A DNA stretch of 64,000 nucleotides from Candidatus Regiella endosymbiont of Tuberolachnus salignus (GCF_964020115.1 NZ_OZ026542.1:2249436-2313435), one strand, 5' to 3'. Numbered from the stretch's first letter, positions 37,135 to 49,102 are shown. Notes: generated from the sequence alone by a model not told the origin. Made by a program: numbers and translations.

Positions 37135-39301
37135 TTTCATGAGTGTTTTCTAGCTCCTTACGGCTAATGCTAATGTTTTTGGGTTCCTGCTGGCTTTTGT
37201 AGTGACCCGTTGTCCTTGTTAACGAACGCCGGGCGGCTTCAAACAACAATATGCCGCGTTCTGCTGGCGTGTAGGAGGTGTCATCACGGTTATCCAGGTC
37301 GAGAGCGACGGTAGCCACCTTCATTAAGGTTTTGTCTTCCATCCGTGCCATTTTCCTCGGCGCATGCTGGAGTTGCCGCAAAATACCGTCAACATTGGCC
37401 TGAGAAACCGGGCGCTTTTGCGCCAATTCAGGCACGATTTCACAGAGCGCATTGAACGTCGGGCGCTTTAATTCGATAAAGCGGTTAATGCGCATCGGCA
37501 GTTTGGTTGACAGCTTTTCATCGTCAGGAATGAAAATCGCTGAACTGCGTACAACGGCATCCTGAAAAACAATCACCCCTTCACCGCTGTTGAGGGCTTT
37601 TAATTCACTCAGCTCGATGTTGTCGCGTTCACGGATGTGGCGGGTATCCGCCTCTTCGTATTGCTCCCCGACGATACCGCTTTTACGCTCGACGGTAGCC
37701 AGTTCAGAATAATAGCCCTTACCGGCGGCGGAACGAATGATGTTGAAGGTTTCCACGGCATCTTCTAATGCCATAAACCATTTGGTGCGCTGGTTGGCGC
37801 TGACGGTAAAAAATTCACGCATCGATTTTGCCAGTAAGGATTGCACATCTTGGGCGGCAATCATGAGCATGTAGTGCAACGAACGCATCTGTGCCGCCAG
37901 TTTGTCGATACCCGGCGCAAAATAAGCACCCAGTTCGTCAAAAATGAGGGGGTAGGGGAATTTTCCTGCAAATTTTTTCGCGATCAGGACGTCTTCGCGT
38001 TTCCCTTCAAAGCGATCGCCCAAATCCTGACTGAGGGTCATGCGCAGGCCGGAAATATAGAGTTTACCCAGGGTAGCGGCTTCGCTACTGGAGAGCTCCA
38101 GGGCAGGAATAAGGACGACAAGAATGCGATCATTATGCAGGACATCGCGCAAATCAATGTCACCGGCGCCTTGAGGGAACACATGGCCGTAAATGTCATT
38201 AAACAGGGTAAGCATGCGAGTGAATTGCTGAATAAGAAAGCCATGCTGATCGAAGACGCTTTGCGCCCATTCAGACGGTCGGTCGATCAGGGTCATATCA
38301 AACCCTGCCAGCGTATTTAAGTAATTTTCCAGCGGTTGATAGCCGGCCGCATGCCAGTTATTTTTTTTGGCCTCTTGATAGAGTTCCACTGTCTTGCGCA
38401 GCGGCAAATAATGCTGAATGACGCTTTGTGATAACAGTAATCCGTCTTTTTCCCGTTTGTAGCACAGCGCATAGATTAAGGCGCTGATCATGGCTCTGGC
38501 TTTGTCTTGCCAGCCGTCTTCATTGCCGTTTGCCGTGGGCAAGAGAGAATCCATTAACTGGATGATGAAGGTTTCGGAGGCGTTGGCAAACAGGTTAATG
38601 GAATTGGATTGAGGCCGCGAGTGCTCGCCCTTCACCAAAGAGGTAAATTTGCTCTTCCCCCCAGTTAAAAAATTCAGCACATACACATCGTCTTCCCGAC
38701 CAAAGCGACGCGCCAGTGACCAGACCGCGAAGGCCAGGCTGTTTTCTGCTTTACCGTCTGAGAGGCACATGCCGCGACCCCAGCAGAGTGAATTAAGGTA
38801 AACCGATAAAATGGCTTCGGTTTTTCCGCCCCCGGTGGTGGCCATCAGTTGGATATGGCGCAATGCATCATCGAGATTCAGCCACAATTCCCGCGCCAGC
38901 GATTTGCCCCGCGCGTAACCCAGACAGAGTATGCCCGCGGCCTGCTGGTAGTTTCGCGTACGAGTGACAAAAGAGAACAGTCCCGCCAGCCCTGAGCGCG
39001 CTTTAAAGCTTTCACGCTCCGTGGTCAGATCGGGCTCCCCGACATCCGTGGGGAGCCGTAGCGGCATACGAAACGGTCTATCGCTGAAAAGAATCAATAT
39101 TATTACTGAGGCAGGCAATCCCATCAGCAAGGTGGCTGGCCAGAAGCAGCCAAAAATCAATGCCATCAATAGCATTAATTGTACGCCCGTGGGAGACAGT
39201 AACGTGTCGGCAAGAGTGGCATTGAACAGAGGGCGATTCACTCGCCGCGGATCGATTGAAGCGGGTCGTTTATCCATAAAATATAGATACCTTGGTGACA
39301 T
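37127..39301 (-). CDS. trbC: TrbC/DotL-type coupling ATPase (IncI-type T4SS)
   Basis: The 724-residue protein has two N-terminal membrane segments (about 38-75) and a Walker A motif A-T-T-G-G-G-K-T-E near residue 153. It keeps the DotL/IcmO pattern N-F-L-T-G-G-K-S then S-N-S-I-N-L-F-A-N-A-S, and a Walker B-like L-I-F-D-E-L-G-A-Y near 455. IncI TrbC and Legionella DotL are the type IV coupling ATPases that bring substrates to the channel. In R64 the order is trbA-trbB-trbC, as here on the minus strand. A TA pair on the opposite strand interrupts the trbB-trbC spacing. NikA/NikB, which follow trbC in R64, are absent. Confidence 0.85.
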   Translation of the reverse strand: MSPRYLYFMDKRPASIDPRRVNRPLFNATLADTLLSPTGVQLMLLMALIFGCFWPATLLMGLPASVIILILFSDRPFRMPLRLPTDVGEPDLTTERESFKARSGLAGLFSFVTRTRNYQQAAGILCLGYARGKSLARELWLNLDDALRHIQLMATTGGGKTEAILSVYLNSLCWGRGMCLSDGKAENSLAFAVWSLARRFGREDDVYVLNFLTGGKSKFTSLVKGEHSRPQSNSINLFANASETFIIQLMDSLLPTANGNEDGWQDKARAMISALIYALCYKREKDGLLLSQSVIQHYLPLRKTVELYQEAKKNNWHAAGYQPLENYLNTLAGFDMTLIDRPSEWAQSVFDQHGFLIQQFTRMLTLFNDIYGHVFPQGAGDIDLRDVLHNDRILVVLIPALELSSSEAATLGKLYISGLRMTLSQDLGDRFEGKREDVLIAKKFAGKFPYPLIFDELGAYFAPGIDKLAAQMRSLHYMLMIAAQDVQSLLAKSMREFFTVSANQRTKWFMALEDAVETFNIIRSAAGKGYYSELATVERKSGIVGEQYEEADTRHIRERDNIELSELKALNSGEGVIVFQDAVVRSSAIFIPDDEKLSTKLPMRINRFIELKRPTFNALCEIVPELAQKRPVSQANVDGILRQLQHAPRKMARMEDKTLMKVATVALDLDNRDDTSYTPAERGILLFEAARRSLTRTTGHYKSQQEPKNISISRKELENTHENT

Positions 39302-39373
39302 GTTAGATAAAAGGGGATTTTTGTCTTTGTTTTTACCGGTAGTTTTTTATACCCATTTAGATATAATTAATGG

Positions 39374-39733
39374 ATGAAAACACCATCACAAAAATCGTTG
39401 CTATGGGTTGGTAGCAGTAAAAAAGATTTGCAACTGTTGCCTGATGAAGTCCAGGATGTATTTGGCTATGCGTTGCATCTGGCTCAATCAGGTGAAAAGC
39501 ATCCTGATGCGAAACCATTGAAAGGTTTTGGCGGTGCTGGGGTGTTAGAAGTTGTCGAAAATTATGCTACAAATGCCTATAGAGCAGTGTATACCGTTAG
39601 ATTTGATACCGCTGTGTACGTGCTTCATGTTTTCCAAAAAAAATCCAATTCAGGCATAGCGACGCCTAAGCCTGATGTAGAGAAAATACGCGAGCGTCTC
39701 AAAATAGCGGAAAATGATGCTAAAGGAGGCTGA
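39374..39733 (+). CDS. RelE/HigB-type toxin (Gp49 family)
   Basis: The 119-residue protein shows the phage-Gp49-like HigB pattern: S-K-K-D-L-Q-L-L-P-D-E-V-Q-D-V-F-G-Y-A-L, G-G-A-G-V-L-E-V-V-E-N-Y, Y-R-A-V-Y-T-V-R-F and V-L-H-V-F-Q-K-K-S-N. It probably acts as a ribosome-dependent mRNA interferase. TATAAT at 39362-39367 lies only seven bases before the ATG, so the message may be leaderless. The antitoxin gene follows immediately. The module is inserted on the plus strand between trbC and trbB. Confidence 0.87.
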   Translation: MKTPSQKSLLWVGSSKKDLQLLPDEVQDVFGYALHLAQSGEKHPDAKPLKGFGGAGVLEVVENYATNAYRAVYTVRFDTAVYVLHVFQKKSNSGIATPKPDVEKIRERLKIAENDAKGG

Positions 39734-39734
39734 A

Positions 39735-40058
39735 ATGACACCCAATATTGAAATCAGCAGCGGCAATATTTATGCCGATCTCGAGATGCCTGATGCTGAA
39801 ACCATGCAATTAAAAGCGCAATTGGCATCAAAAATTACCGATATTATTAAGCATAAACGCATGACCCAGACTGAAGCAGCCCGTTTACTGGGTATGACAC
39901 AACCCAAATTATCTCACCTGCTACGAGGGCAGTTTAGAGGGATCAGCGAAACTAAAATGCTGGAATGCCTTACTTTGCTGGGACGTGATGTACAAATAGT
40001 GATTGGTAAATCTCGCCGTACACCAAAAGCAGGCAGTTTAAACGTTATTTTCTCTTAA
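39735..40058 (+). CDS. XRE-type antitoxin of HigB-like module
   Basis: The 107-residue protein has an N-terminal S-S-G-N-I-Y-A-D-L segment typical of this antitoxin group and a helix-turn-helix (M-T-Q-T-E-A-A-R-L-L-G-M-T-Q-P-K-L-S) around residues 42-60. The ATG at 39735 has GGAGG nine bases before it; an upstream in-frame start at 39714 would overlap the toxin gene. Its 3' end overlaps convergent trbB by 14 bp. Confidence 0.87.
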   Translation: MTPNIEISSGNIYADLEMPDAETMQLKAQLASKITDIIKHKRMTQTEAARLLGMTQPKLSHLLRGQFRGISETKMLECLTLLGRDVQIVIGKSRRTPKAGSLNVIFS

Positions 40059-41010
40059 GCGGGGCGCCTGCATTCATAAATGCTGCTAATGTTTCATCGT
40101 TTTCTAGCGCACTGAAGGGCACGGGACGACCGTCATCTGCAATCAGTTGCGGTGTCCCGGGGAAACCATACGCAGCAAAGGCTTTGTCGTTAACCGCTAA
40201 GGCTTTTTCGCCAATATCACAGGAAGGCGCTTGAGCGGGGGAGTTGTCAGCCAATAACGCTTTCCACAAGGCGCGCCGTTTTTCGGGTGGAGCACAAAGC
40301 ACGGGGATTATCTGAGCCGCGGTTTGGTTTTTTCCAATCAATGTCACCGGAAAAACGTCAATATTGACGTTTTTGCCCATGGCCGCCAAGGTGGGTTCGA
40401 GATCCCGGCAATGTTGGCAGAGGGGGTCGGAAAATACGTATAAAGTGCGTGAATGACCGGTGGTTAAAGGAACGGTGAAGAGCTTTCGCCCAGCGGCGTC
40501 GCGTAAATTATTGGCTAAGGTGGCCCATGCGGTTGACGTAGGTTGAATCGTCTCTGCCGGCTCGCGGTATTCACGGGAGGGGAGTTGAACGGTTTCCGGC
40601 ACCGATGAGGCAGCCAGCCAGGATGCCGGGGGCTGCTCGGATGACGGCAATAGCGCGGTCTGTATCGGGGGTGTCGTGGGTAAGAGTCGATGGCCGCACA
40701 CCGCCGCTAGGGTGATAAGTATGAGACCCCACACTATTCGCCTCCGCCATAATTTTATTTTTTGGTGTTGCATCACAGCCTGGGTCAACGTATTGAGCAC
40801 GTTTTGGGCATCAGCGGGTGAAAGACGGTCATCGAGCATAACGATATCTTGCTGGTTATTTTGGCGAATGATCAGGTGGTTACCCTGCATGAAAAAATGG
40901 GTTTCCTGGCTGATATCCAAGGTAAAAAGCACCGCGCCGCTGTCAGCATGACCGAGGCGGGTCGTCAGGATGGAGCCGATGATGTGGGTAGAAAATGTTT
41001 TCGGGCGCAT
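40045..41010 (-). CDS. trbB: TrbB-like DsbC-type thioredoxin-fold protein
   Basis: The 321-residue protein has a cytoplasmic N-terminal part, one membrane segment near residues 88-107 and a periplasmic thioredoxin-like domain with the redox motif D-P-L-C-Q-H-C-R (CQHC, about residue 205). C-terminal Y-G-F-P-G-T-P-Q-L suits the cis-Pro loop of DsbC/DsbG proteins. R64 TrbB is a DsbC-like protein of the trbABC group and presumably helps disulfide formation in transfer or pilus proteins. It ends convergently with the antitoxin gene. Confidence 0.83.
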   Translation of the reverse strand: MRPKTFSTHIIGSILTTRLGHADSGAVLFTLDISQETHFFMQGNHLIIRQNNQQDIVMLDDRLSPADAQNVLNTLTQAVMQHQKIKLWRRRIVWGLILITLAAVCGHRLLPTTPPIQTALLPSSEQPPASWLAASSVPETVQLPSREYREPAETIQPTSTAWATLANNLRDAAGRKLFTVPLTTGHSRTLYVFSDPLCQHCRDLEPTLAAMGKNVNIDVFPVTLIGKNQTAAQIIPVLCAPPEKRRALWKALLADNSPAQAPSCDIGEKALAVNDKAFAAYGFPGTPQLIADDGRPVPFSALENDETLAAFMNAGAPLKRK

Positions 41011-41027
41011 AGCAGTCCTTATTGCTG

Positions 41028-42299
41028 TCAGAGGGTATTTTTGGGTTTACATACAAAAGGGGCGGAGGGTAAGGTTTCCTCGGTTTTTGTTACGCTGGGG
41101 GGCATCGGTACCGCCTTCTGCGAGGGAGGATTGCTCTGTATTGGCGGGTCTTCTTCCTGCGGCGCCTTATCGTCCTCTTCGCTTTCATCGGTTTTTGGCT
41201 TCCTATCATCGATAACGATACCGACGCTGATCAAATCCCGCTCCAGTCCTTCCACGGCATAATTGAGGATAGGGGCGGGTAAGGTGACCTGATGTTGAGC
41301 CGCTTCCCGTTCCCACTGCGCCTGAGTGACGACACCGGCTCCTTCGACAAAGGGTTTTGGGCGATCTGAGGAGCACAGCGCATACCATAGCGTGCGATCA
41401 AGCCCCTTTAACCAGCGAAAACGGGCGGGGGGCAGATGAAGATCATTGGCATGCAGGGCGGCGAGAGCCGTACGCGCATAGCGGTGTTGTTTGATCCACT
41501 GTCTCGCGGCGGGATGGGCGGCGAGCCTTTTGAATGCCTGGCTGGCCGCAGACCATACCGGATAGCCGATGTTTTCCTTTTCACGACGGCTTTTGATCAG
41601 GCAAGAACGGTTTAAGGTATCGAGCAGCGTTTCAGCTGCCTTACGGTCATTGAAAAAAAATTGCAGTCCAAAGACGGCGAACAAGGCGCGCTCATAGGCA
41701 TTCAGATCCGCTAATTGGGTTATCTGGCGGCTCAGCTGCTGAATAAAGACCGCGGTCGCTTTCTTATGATCCAAACGCCGGTTGATCACCAGTTGGTGCT
41801 GCTGGGCAAATTCCGCCGGGTCACGTGCACTGCGATGCGCGGGCGGGTCAACATTTAACAATTGCGTCCGGGGATCGCCGTAACAGAGTGCTGGAATGAT
41901 ACTGGGTGAGAACCTTGCCATGATTTTGGGCAGCGTGTGGATGTTGATTTCTCGTCGGGTCTTACTGGCGGGATGCGTGACAGTGGCGTATATCCCCATG
42001 ATGGCCAGCGGCAGGAGGAAGAGTAGCAAAATACCGGCGGTCTGGTTCATCACACTCAGCCATTGCATCAAGGTCACATTATCGGCGTTGTTAGCGGTCG
42101 CCGCCAGCAGGTTAATACGGGGGGCAACAACAGCGTGAAGGCGAGGCAGATCACAGCATTGCCAGAGGTGATACAGCAGCAGACAACTCCAGTAAATGAG
42201 CTCTGCCAAAAAGAACCAAAAAATAACGGCAACGCCAATCAAGGCACTGAGCAAAAGAAAGCCGTCATTTCCAGGCGTACCCATGCGACGTTTGTCCAT
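41028..42299 (-). CDS. trbA: TrbA/DotM-like membrane protein (IncI-type T4SS)
   Basis: The 423-residue protein has two N-terminal membrane segments (about 12-40 and 85-110) and a soluble domain of the DotM/IcmP type (D-P-A-E-F-A-Q-Q-H near residue 160, F-A-V-F-G-L-Q-F-F then P-V-W-S-A-A-S-Q-A-F). DotM-like TrbA is part of the coupling complex with DotL-like TrbC. The C-terminal tail is acidic and proline-rich. The gene starts only 48 bp from the end of IS21 copy C, so upstream genes of an IncI-type operon have been lost or replaced. Confidence 0.8.
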   Translation of the reverse strand: MDKRRMGTPGNDGFLLLSALIGVAVIFWFFLAELIYWSCLLLYHLWQCCDLPRLHAVVAPRINLLAATANNADNVTLMQWLSVMNQTAGILLLFLLPLAIMGIYATVTHPASKTRREINIHTLPKIMARFSPSIIPALCYGDPRTQLLNVDPPAHRSARDPAEFAQQHQLVINRRLDHKKATAVFIQQLSRQITQLADLNAYERALFAVFGLQFFFNDRKAAETLLDTLNRSCLIKSRREKENIGYPVWSAASQAFKRLAAHPAARQWIKQHRYARTALAALHANDLHLPPARFRWLKGLDRTLWYALCSSDRPKPFVEGAGVVTQAQWEREAAQHQVTLPAPILNYAVEGLERDLISVGIVIDDRKPKTDESEEDDKAPQEEDPPIQSNPPSQKAVPMPPSVTKTEETLPSAPFVCKPKNTL

Positions 42300-42403
42300 G
42301 TTGTATCTCGGTTAGAAATAGTAAAAAACCCGAGGTCAGGAAGACGCTGTCAACGCTACTTTAGATTGACCACTTTTTGCTACTTTAAAATGTCCAGTTT
42401 TTG

Positions 42404-44391
<1,988 letters not shown>

Positions 44392-44479
44392 GGCTTTGTC
44401 ACCACAAAGGAAACTGCATTCTGGCTTGAGTGGACAAATTAAATTAGCAATTTACGGTCTTTTATCATTAGCGCTGACA

Positions 44480-44929
44480 CCCTGCCGAGGTGATGATGTT
44501 CAGCCAATAGGTCAGCGGATATTTATACCAATGCACATGGTAGAAAGCCCCTGCTGCCGGTTTATCGCTCTGACCTGCTGTCCCTGTCCCCACTTTACCG
44601 ATATCTAAGCTAAAACCGCCCAGATTAACCATGCAATAAGGCGAGCGCGTGACGTCTGTCAACGCCATTGGCTCCCAATAACCGATAGCCAATCCAACCC
44701 GATACAGCAGGCCAACCGGACACAGCTGGATAGGGCTGGAGGGATTCGCGGTGTCGGGCGCGATACCCGACGTCACTGCAATACTGCCAATCGAAATCGG
44801 GAAAAGACATTGCCAGCAAATATCAGTGATCGGGTTAACAAATCTTCCCTCACATTCCGTGGCTGTTGCATTGACCCTGCCGGTGAACATCATCAGAAAC
44901 GCTAAAGTCAACAAGGCATTACGCATCAT
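44480..44929 (-). pseudogene. traU: TraU, C-terminally truncated by IS21
   Basis: About 150 of the usual 330 residues remain. A signal peptide (about 1-21, ending V-N-A) precedes the TraU pattern C-E-G-R-F-V-N-P-I-T-D-I-C-W-Q-C-L-F-P-I and G-L-A-I-G-Y-W-E-P-M. TraU is a Cys-rich periplasmic protein needed for DNA transfer more than for pilus assembly. The frame runs into IS21 copy C and stops there. The 3' part is not found on the other side. The start overlaps traW by four bases. Confidence 0.9.
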
Positions 44930-45558
44930 GGCTGCTCCCTCATGGCAAAGGTCTCTACACGCAGACGTTTGCCCTCTTGTGACGCCGTCACGCGAGCCGG
45001 TACCGCAGTAAGCGCAAACTTGCGGCTCATTATCCCTTGTTGGTCAAAGTAAATACGGGTATCGAGAGTCCGAGTGCTTGCACTAACATCCCCCTTCACC
45101 AGGATCACTTTACGACCTGTGGTTGCTGGTTTTTGCTGCTTCAGCCAAGCTATTTGGCGCGGATCGTCCGCGTCAATAAAATACAGCGTTTGCATAAAGG
45201 GCACGAATTCCAGCGGGTTATGCCGCTCACCTTTGTGGGCAAAAATGCGACCTTGATGGTCAGCTATATCCTGGCTGACAACAAAAGAGGGATCGACATA
45301 ATGCGTGCTGTCTTCTTGCGCTACTGTCAGTCCCGTTACCGGTGCAGGCCGCAGGCTATTTTTAATCACGCGCTGTTTAAAGGCAGCTTGCTGTTTGGCC
45401 AATTCACCGCTCTGATCCATGTCATGCAAACGGTTATGGATAGTCATCAGCATGTCAGGCTCCGCTATCGGGTATAGATCCCCCCATGTCCCCAAATCAA
45501 CCGTCTGGGCGAGGGGCGAACAAACCAGTGTGATCATAGCCAGCCATAACGGCTTCAT
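44926..45558 (-). CDS. traW: TraW pilus-assembly protein
   Basis: The 210-residue periplasmic protein has a signal peptide (about 1-18, ending A-Q-T) and the TraW landmarks D-L-G-T-W-G-D-L-Y-P-I-A-E-P-D-M near the mature start and F-I-D-A-D-D-P-R-Q-I-A-W-L near residue 130. F TraW is 210 residues. It acts with TrbC and TraU in F-type pilus assembly. ATGA overlaps with trbI and traU mark a tight operon. Confidence 0.92.
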   Translation of the reverse strand: MKPLWLAMITLVCSPLAQTVDLGTWGDLYPIAEPDMLMTIHNRLHDMDQSGELAKQQAAFKQRVIKNSLRPAPVTGLTVAQEDSTHYVDPSFVVSQDIADHQGRIFAHKGERHNPLEFVPFMQTLYFIDADDPRQIAWLKQQKPATTGRKVILVKGDVSASTRTLDTRIYFDQQGIMSRKFALTAVPARVTASQEGKRLRVETFAMREQP

Positions 45559-45980
45559 TCGTCACGACCCGTCCGCATACGGCGAGCAATGTCTTGTTGA
45601 ATCGCGGCGGTAATATCACGCGCACCACTGACCACAGAAGGCGCTACCAGAATGATCGCTCGCTGTGTTTTTCGATATTCAGCCAGGCTGCTGTCCAGTG
45701 CTCGATTGAAACGATCCACCAATTGCTCCGTTTGCGCCGGTGACAAGCGTGTTTTAGCGCTTTGATCCATAAAGCTGTCCACGGTTTCCTTCATATCAAA
45801 GGTCACAATGACCGGCGATTGCCACTGAATCAGCAACAGCGCAACAGCCGCATGCAGTACCATCATGCAGGCAATCACGATAACCACCGGCTTGACACAA
45901 CGACGACGACGTTTGCTCCACTTTTTTTCTGCTTTTTTAGGGATCATCATTTCAATCGGGGTTACGCTATTGTTGACCAT
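45555..45980 (-). CDS. trbI: TrbI, F-type pilus retraction-related membrane protein
   Basis: The 141-residue protein has a basic cytoplasmic start, one membrane segment near 30-52 and a periplasmic domain with V-T-F-D-M-K-E-T-V-D-S-F. This matches F TrbI in length, topology and position between traC and traW. TrbI influences pilus outgrowth or retraction in F. It overlaps traC by 19 bp and traW by four. Confidence 0.87.
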   Translation of the reverse strand: MVNNSVTPIEMMIPKKAEKKWSKRRRRCVKPVVIVIACMMVLHAAVALLLIQWQSPVIVTFDMKETVDSFMDQSAKTRLSPAQTEQLVDRFNRALDSSLAEYRKTQRAIILVAPSVVSGARDITAAIQQDIARRMRTGRDE

Positions 45981-48553
45981 AATTCCAGCGCCTCCATTTC
46001 CTCAGGGAAGTTACGTTGTGCCAAGGCATAAACTGCGGTGTGGATATCTACCCCTTTGCGGCGTTGATCACGGATAAATTCAAAATCACGCCCATTCGAG
46101 CTGAACATGGCGCGACTGAGGGGATCGACAAATAATCGATGGAATGAACGGCTATCATTAATGCGCAGCATAAAAGCGCTAAACCATTGGTCTTTTGCAT
46201 CACCAAATCGACTGATAACTAAACGTTCCAGTTCACTGAACTGATCCGGGCGGCTTTGGTTATAGGCTTTGAACTCTGCCGCATCCTGTTTCAGCACCAG
46301 CTTAAAAGCAGAATTCCCCCACGCGGCTTTAGCCGCCGTCGACGCATCATCGGCATCGAAATCCTTGATGTTCTGACTGATAGTAATAAATGAACCCAGA
46401 TGGCGACGCACGGTACGGTAGCCTGTTTCGATAAAAGCGCCGACTTTGGCATTTTTGAAGTTCAGCAATTTCCAACCTTCATCAATGGTGCAACATTTTT
46501 TCTGATCGCGCGGGCTGTGATACATTTTGTCTTCGATATAAATAATCAGCGAAAACATCACCGCCGCCAGCAAAGCCGGTTTATCCTGCAAACCGCCCAA
46601 CTCCAGCACCACCATTCTGGCATCACCGCTCAGAGAAGGCTGATCACTGTTAAAATAATCACCGTAAATACCCTGTGCACTGTATTTCTCCAACAATTCG
46701 ATAATTTCGTCCATACGCCCGGTAATACGCTCAGCATTGGCGTAATGTGGCGCATTGCGGGCGGTTTTCAGGTAATCCACCACATCATCAATACGGGCAG
46801 TTTGTTGCTTACTGTTCCAGGCACTCATCACGGCTTTTAGCAATAAATCTTCATGCACTTCATCTAGCGTTCCATTCGGACTGGCTAACACCGCCAATTG
46901 ATCACGAATACGTTCACCAGACTCACTGATATTGCTGATATTGGCAAAGGGGTTGAATTTAAGGGATTGCCCATCCAGGTACACACCACCGACATTTTCG
47001 CAAAATGATTTGTAACCATCCCCCATATCAAATACCCATACGATGCCACCGGAATCCAGTACGCTGCGTAAAATAGGCTGCACCAGACCGGTTTTGCCTG
47101 CCCCGGATGTTCCCGTTACCGCCATGTTGTAATTGGTGTTTCCTAGTCTGGCACCGTAGATGTCGAGGAAAGCCAGTTGATTGCGATAAGACGGTGCCAG
47201 CAGGCCACGAGAACACAAACGGTTATCCGCCACGATGGGCAAAAGATTGACCACCTGGGTACTTTCAGCACGGCAGGTGGCGCCGCTGGCTTTAATGTCT
47301 TGCCATAGCCCTTCTCCAGCAACAAAAGGGAACATCGCCAGGTAATTACGCATCTGCATATAACGCGGCGAATACAGACGTAAACCATTTTTTTTAAAGG
47401 TATTAATAACTTGTTGTTCACAAACCAAGGCGGCTTCATCCTCATCGAGACAGAAGGTCGTGATATTGAAAAAATAACGTACTACACAGGATTGATTACT
47501 GTTCAATCGCTCACGCAGCGCTCCCCACTCTTTGGCTTGCCTGCCCACACTGGGAAATAACTTGGCATAGGGTGAATTCGCCTTTTTATCCAGATCGATA
47601 AATTTACGTGTGGCTTCATTTTGTGTTTTAACCTGATCTTCCGCTTCCAGGATAAAGGTCATGATAAATGGGCTAGCAATACTCAAGTCAGGGCTGAGCA
47701 AATTGCTGATATTGTCGCCGCCTTGCCACAGGAAAAATAAATCAGGGTTACTCTCCAGCATAAAATTCATGACCCGTGTACAAGACTTCTCCCCTGTGGA
47801 TTTATTCAGGGTCAATGACAAATGATCCGGCTTGACGACGATATCGAGACTTCTGTCTACACACTGGCGATTAAGATCATCATAAGTGCTGACATTGACC
47901 GGATCCGCATAAAGCGCATCGGGGAAATGATTCACCATCTGGCTAATAATGTTGACAAAATCAGCCTGCGATACAGATTGCGTGCTAATCTTTGCTGAAT
48001 CCAACGAGGCACGGATCACTTTCAGCAAGTGGGTCAACGCCATGAGGGTGGCACTGTCTCGTTTTTTCGTTTTTTGGCAATAAGAGATATAAAGGCGATA
48101 ATCCCGCAGCGTCAGCGGTAAGTGGGTGGGGCTGTTAAAGTGCTGCTGGGCGGCACGGTGATAAAATGCCTGAGTAATACGGTTAAAGCGTTCAGCTTGC
48201 GTTCCTTGCCAACGGAAATCAGCAAGCCCGGCGTCAATTTGCTTACCAATGACCTTGCTGGAGACGAAATGGAAGGCAATAGGCATGTGACGCGGTAACT
48301 TACTTTTGATCAGATCATCCAATACCTGGATGATGTGTTCATTGGCACCCATCAGCGGCACCGCTTGCAGCATAAAACCGATAGAGGCGTTATTCATATA
48401 CAAGCCACTCTCCGCATCGTAGTCACGGTAGGGCAACATACTGCTTATCTGTGGGTAGTTCATTTCACCTAGGGTTTTATTGGCCTGTGTTGCCCCGTCC
48501 GGCGTGTTAAACGCCTGTATCAAACGATTCGCCGCATCAAGTAAACGTTCCAT
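45962..48553 (-). CDS. traC: TraC, VirB4-type assembly ATPase
   Basis: The 863-residue cytoplasmic ATPase matches F TraC: L-G-E-M-N-Y-P-Q-I-S near residue 27, L-P-Y-R-D-Y-D-A-E-S-G-L-Y-M-N, Walker A V-T-G-T-S-G-A-G-K-T-G near 480 and a Walker B-like C-C-T-I-D-E-G-W-K-L near 685. It powers pilin extraction and pilus extension. F has traR and small ORFs between traV and traC; here only 11 bp separate them. The gene is full length and appears intact. Confidence 0.95.
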   Translation of the reverse strand: MERLLDAANRLIQAFNTPDGATQANKTLGEMNYPQISSMLPYRDYDAESGLYMNNASIGFMLQAVPLMGANEHIIQVLDDLIKSKLPRHMPIAFHFVSSKVIGKQIDAGLADFRWQGTQAERFNRITQAFYHRAAQQHFNSPTHLPLTLRDYRLYISYCQKTKKRDSATLMALTHLLKVIRASLDSAKISTQSVSQADFVNIISQMVNHFPDALYADPVNVSTYDDLNRQCVDRSLDIVVKPDHLSLTLNKSTGEKSCTRVMNFMLESNPDLFFLWQGGDNISNLLSPDLSIASPFIMTFILEAEDQVKTQNEATRKFIDLDKKANSPYAKLFPSVGRQAKEWGALRERLNSNQSCVVRYFFNITTFCLDEDEAALVCEQQVINTFKKNGLRLYSPRYMQMRNYLAMFPFVAGEGLWQDIKASGATCRAESTQVVNLLPIVADNRLCSRGLLAPSYRNQLAFLDIYGARLGNTNYNMAVTGTSGAGKTGLVQPILRSVLDSGGIVWVFDMGDGYKSFCENVGGVYLDGQSLKFNPFANISNISESGERIRDQLAVLASPNGTLDEVHEDLLLKAVMSAWNSKQQTARIDDVVDYLKTARNAPHYANAERITGRMDEIIELLEKYSAQGIYGDYFNSDQPSLSGDARMVVLELGGLQDKPALLAAVMFSLIIYIEDKMYHSPRDQKKCCTIDEGWKLLNFKNAKVGAFIETGYRTVRRHLGSFITISQNIKDFDADDASTAAKAAWGNSAFKLVLKQDAAEFKAYNQSRPDQFSELERLVISRFGDAKDQWFSAFMLRINDSRSFHRLFVDPLSRAMFSSNGRDFEFIRDQRRKGVDIHTAVYALAQRNFPEEMEALELWSTIA

Positions 48554-48564
48554 CCTCTTCCCCC

Positions 48565-49092
48565 TTAATCCATTGCCTGTGGCAACTGCCAGTGGGCAGA
48601 GCCGACAACAAACGAGATCCTACCTGGTTGGTGCAACGCATCATCCGTATCGATCCACGGTGCAATCCAGATGTGCGCTATCTTTTCTGCGGTACGTTGG
48701 GCACGCATTTTTTTCTTGAGATGACAGCTATGGGCTGGACAGTGTGGCGTGGCTATAAGGGGGGATGCTGTCATTGGAGGTAATACCGTAACGGTTAACC
48801 TCTCCGTTTGTTGACGCGATGACGGGTTAACGGGCTGAGGTAACAACGATGGCAATACAGCAGGTGCCGCATCAGAAGCCGATGGTGACAAATTAACCAA
48901 GCCAGGTAGGCTGGCCACCGCTTGCTTTTCCTTACTGGTTTTTTCCTGCTGACGCGCTTTTTGATTGGCCTGCTCCATCGTCATACAACGGTCGCCGGTG
49001 GTGGCATGACACTCAAAATCACCACTGACACCCGCACAGCCTGTCAGTAGCAAAACGCTGCCAACCACAGCGAGTAAAAGAAAATGCTTCAT
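48565..49092 (-). CDS. traV: TraV outer-membrane lipoprotein
   Basis: The 175-residue product has a lipoprotein signal with lipobox L-L-T-G-C (Cys19) and the TraV pattern G-V-S-G-D-F-E-C-H-A-T-T-G-D-R-C-M-T-M-E, with two Cys typical of TraV/VirB7-like proteins. The middle is proline-rich. The C-terminal part H-I-W-I-A-P-W-I-D-T-D-D-A-L matches TraV. With TraK and TraB it forms the outer-membrane core complex. Confidence 0.92.
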   Translation of the reverse strand: MKHFLLLAVVGSVLLLTGCAGVSGDFECHATTGDRCMTMEQANQKARQQEKTSKEKQAVASLPGLVNLSPSASDAAPAVLPSLLPQPVNPSSRQQTERLTVTVLPPMTASPLIATPHCPAHSCHLKKKMRAQRTAEKIAHIWIAPWIDTDDALHQPGRISFVVGSAHWQLPQAMD

Positions 49093-49102
49093 TAACTGTT
49101 CC

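Noticed and set aside
38964..39377. 137-residue plus-strand frame over the start of trbC
   Set aside because: It is opposite the N-terminal membrane segments of trbC, without a ribosome-binding site or motif.
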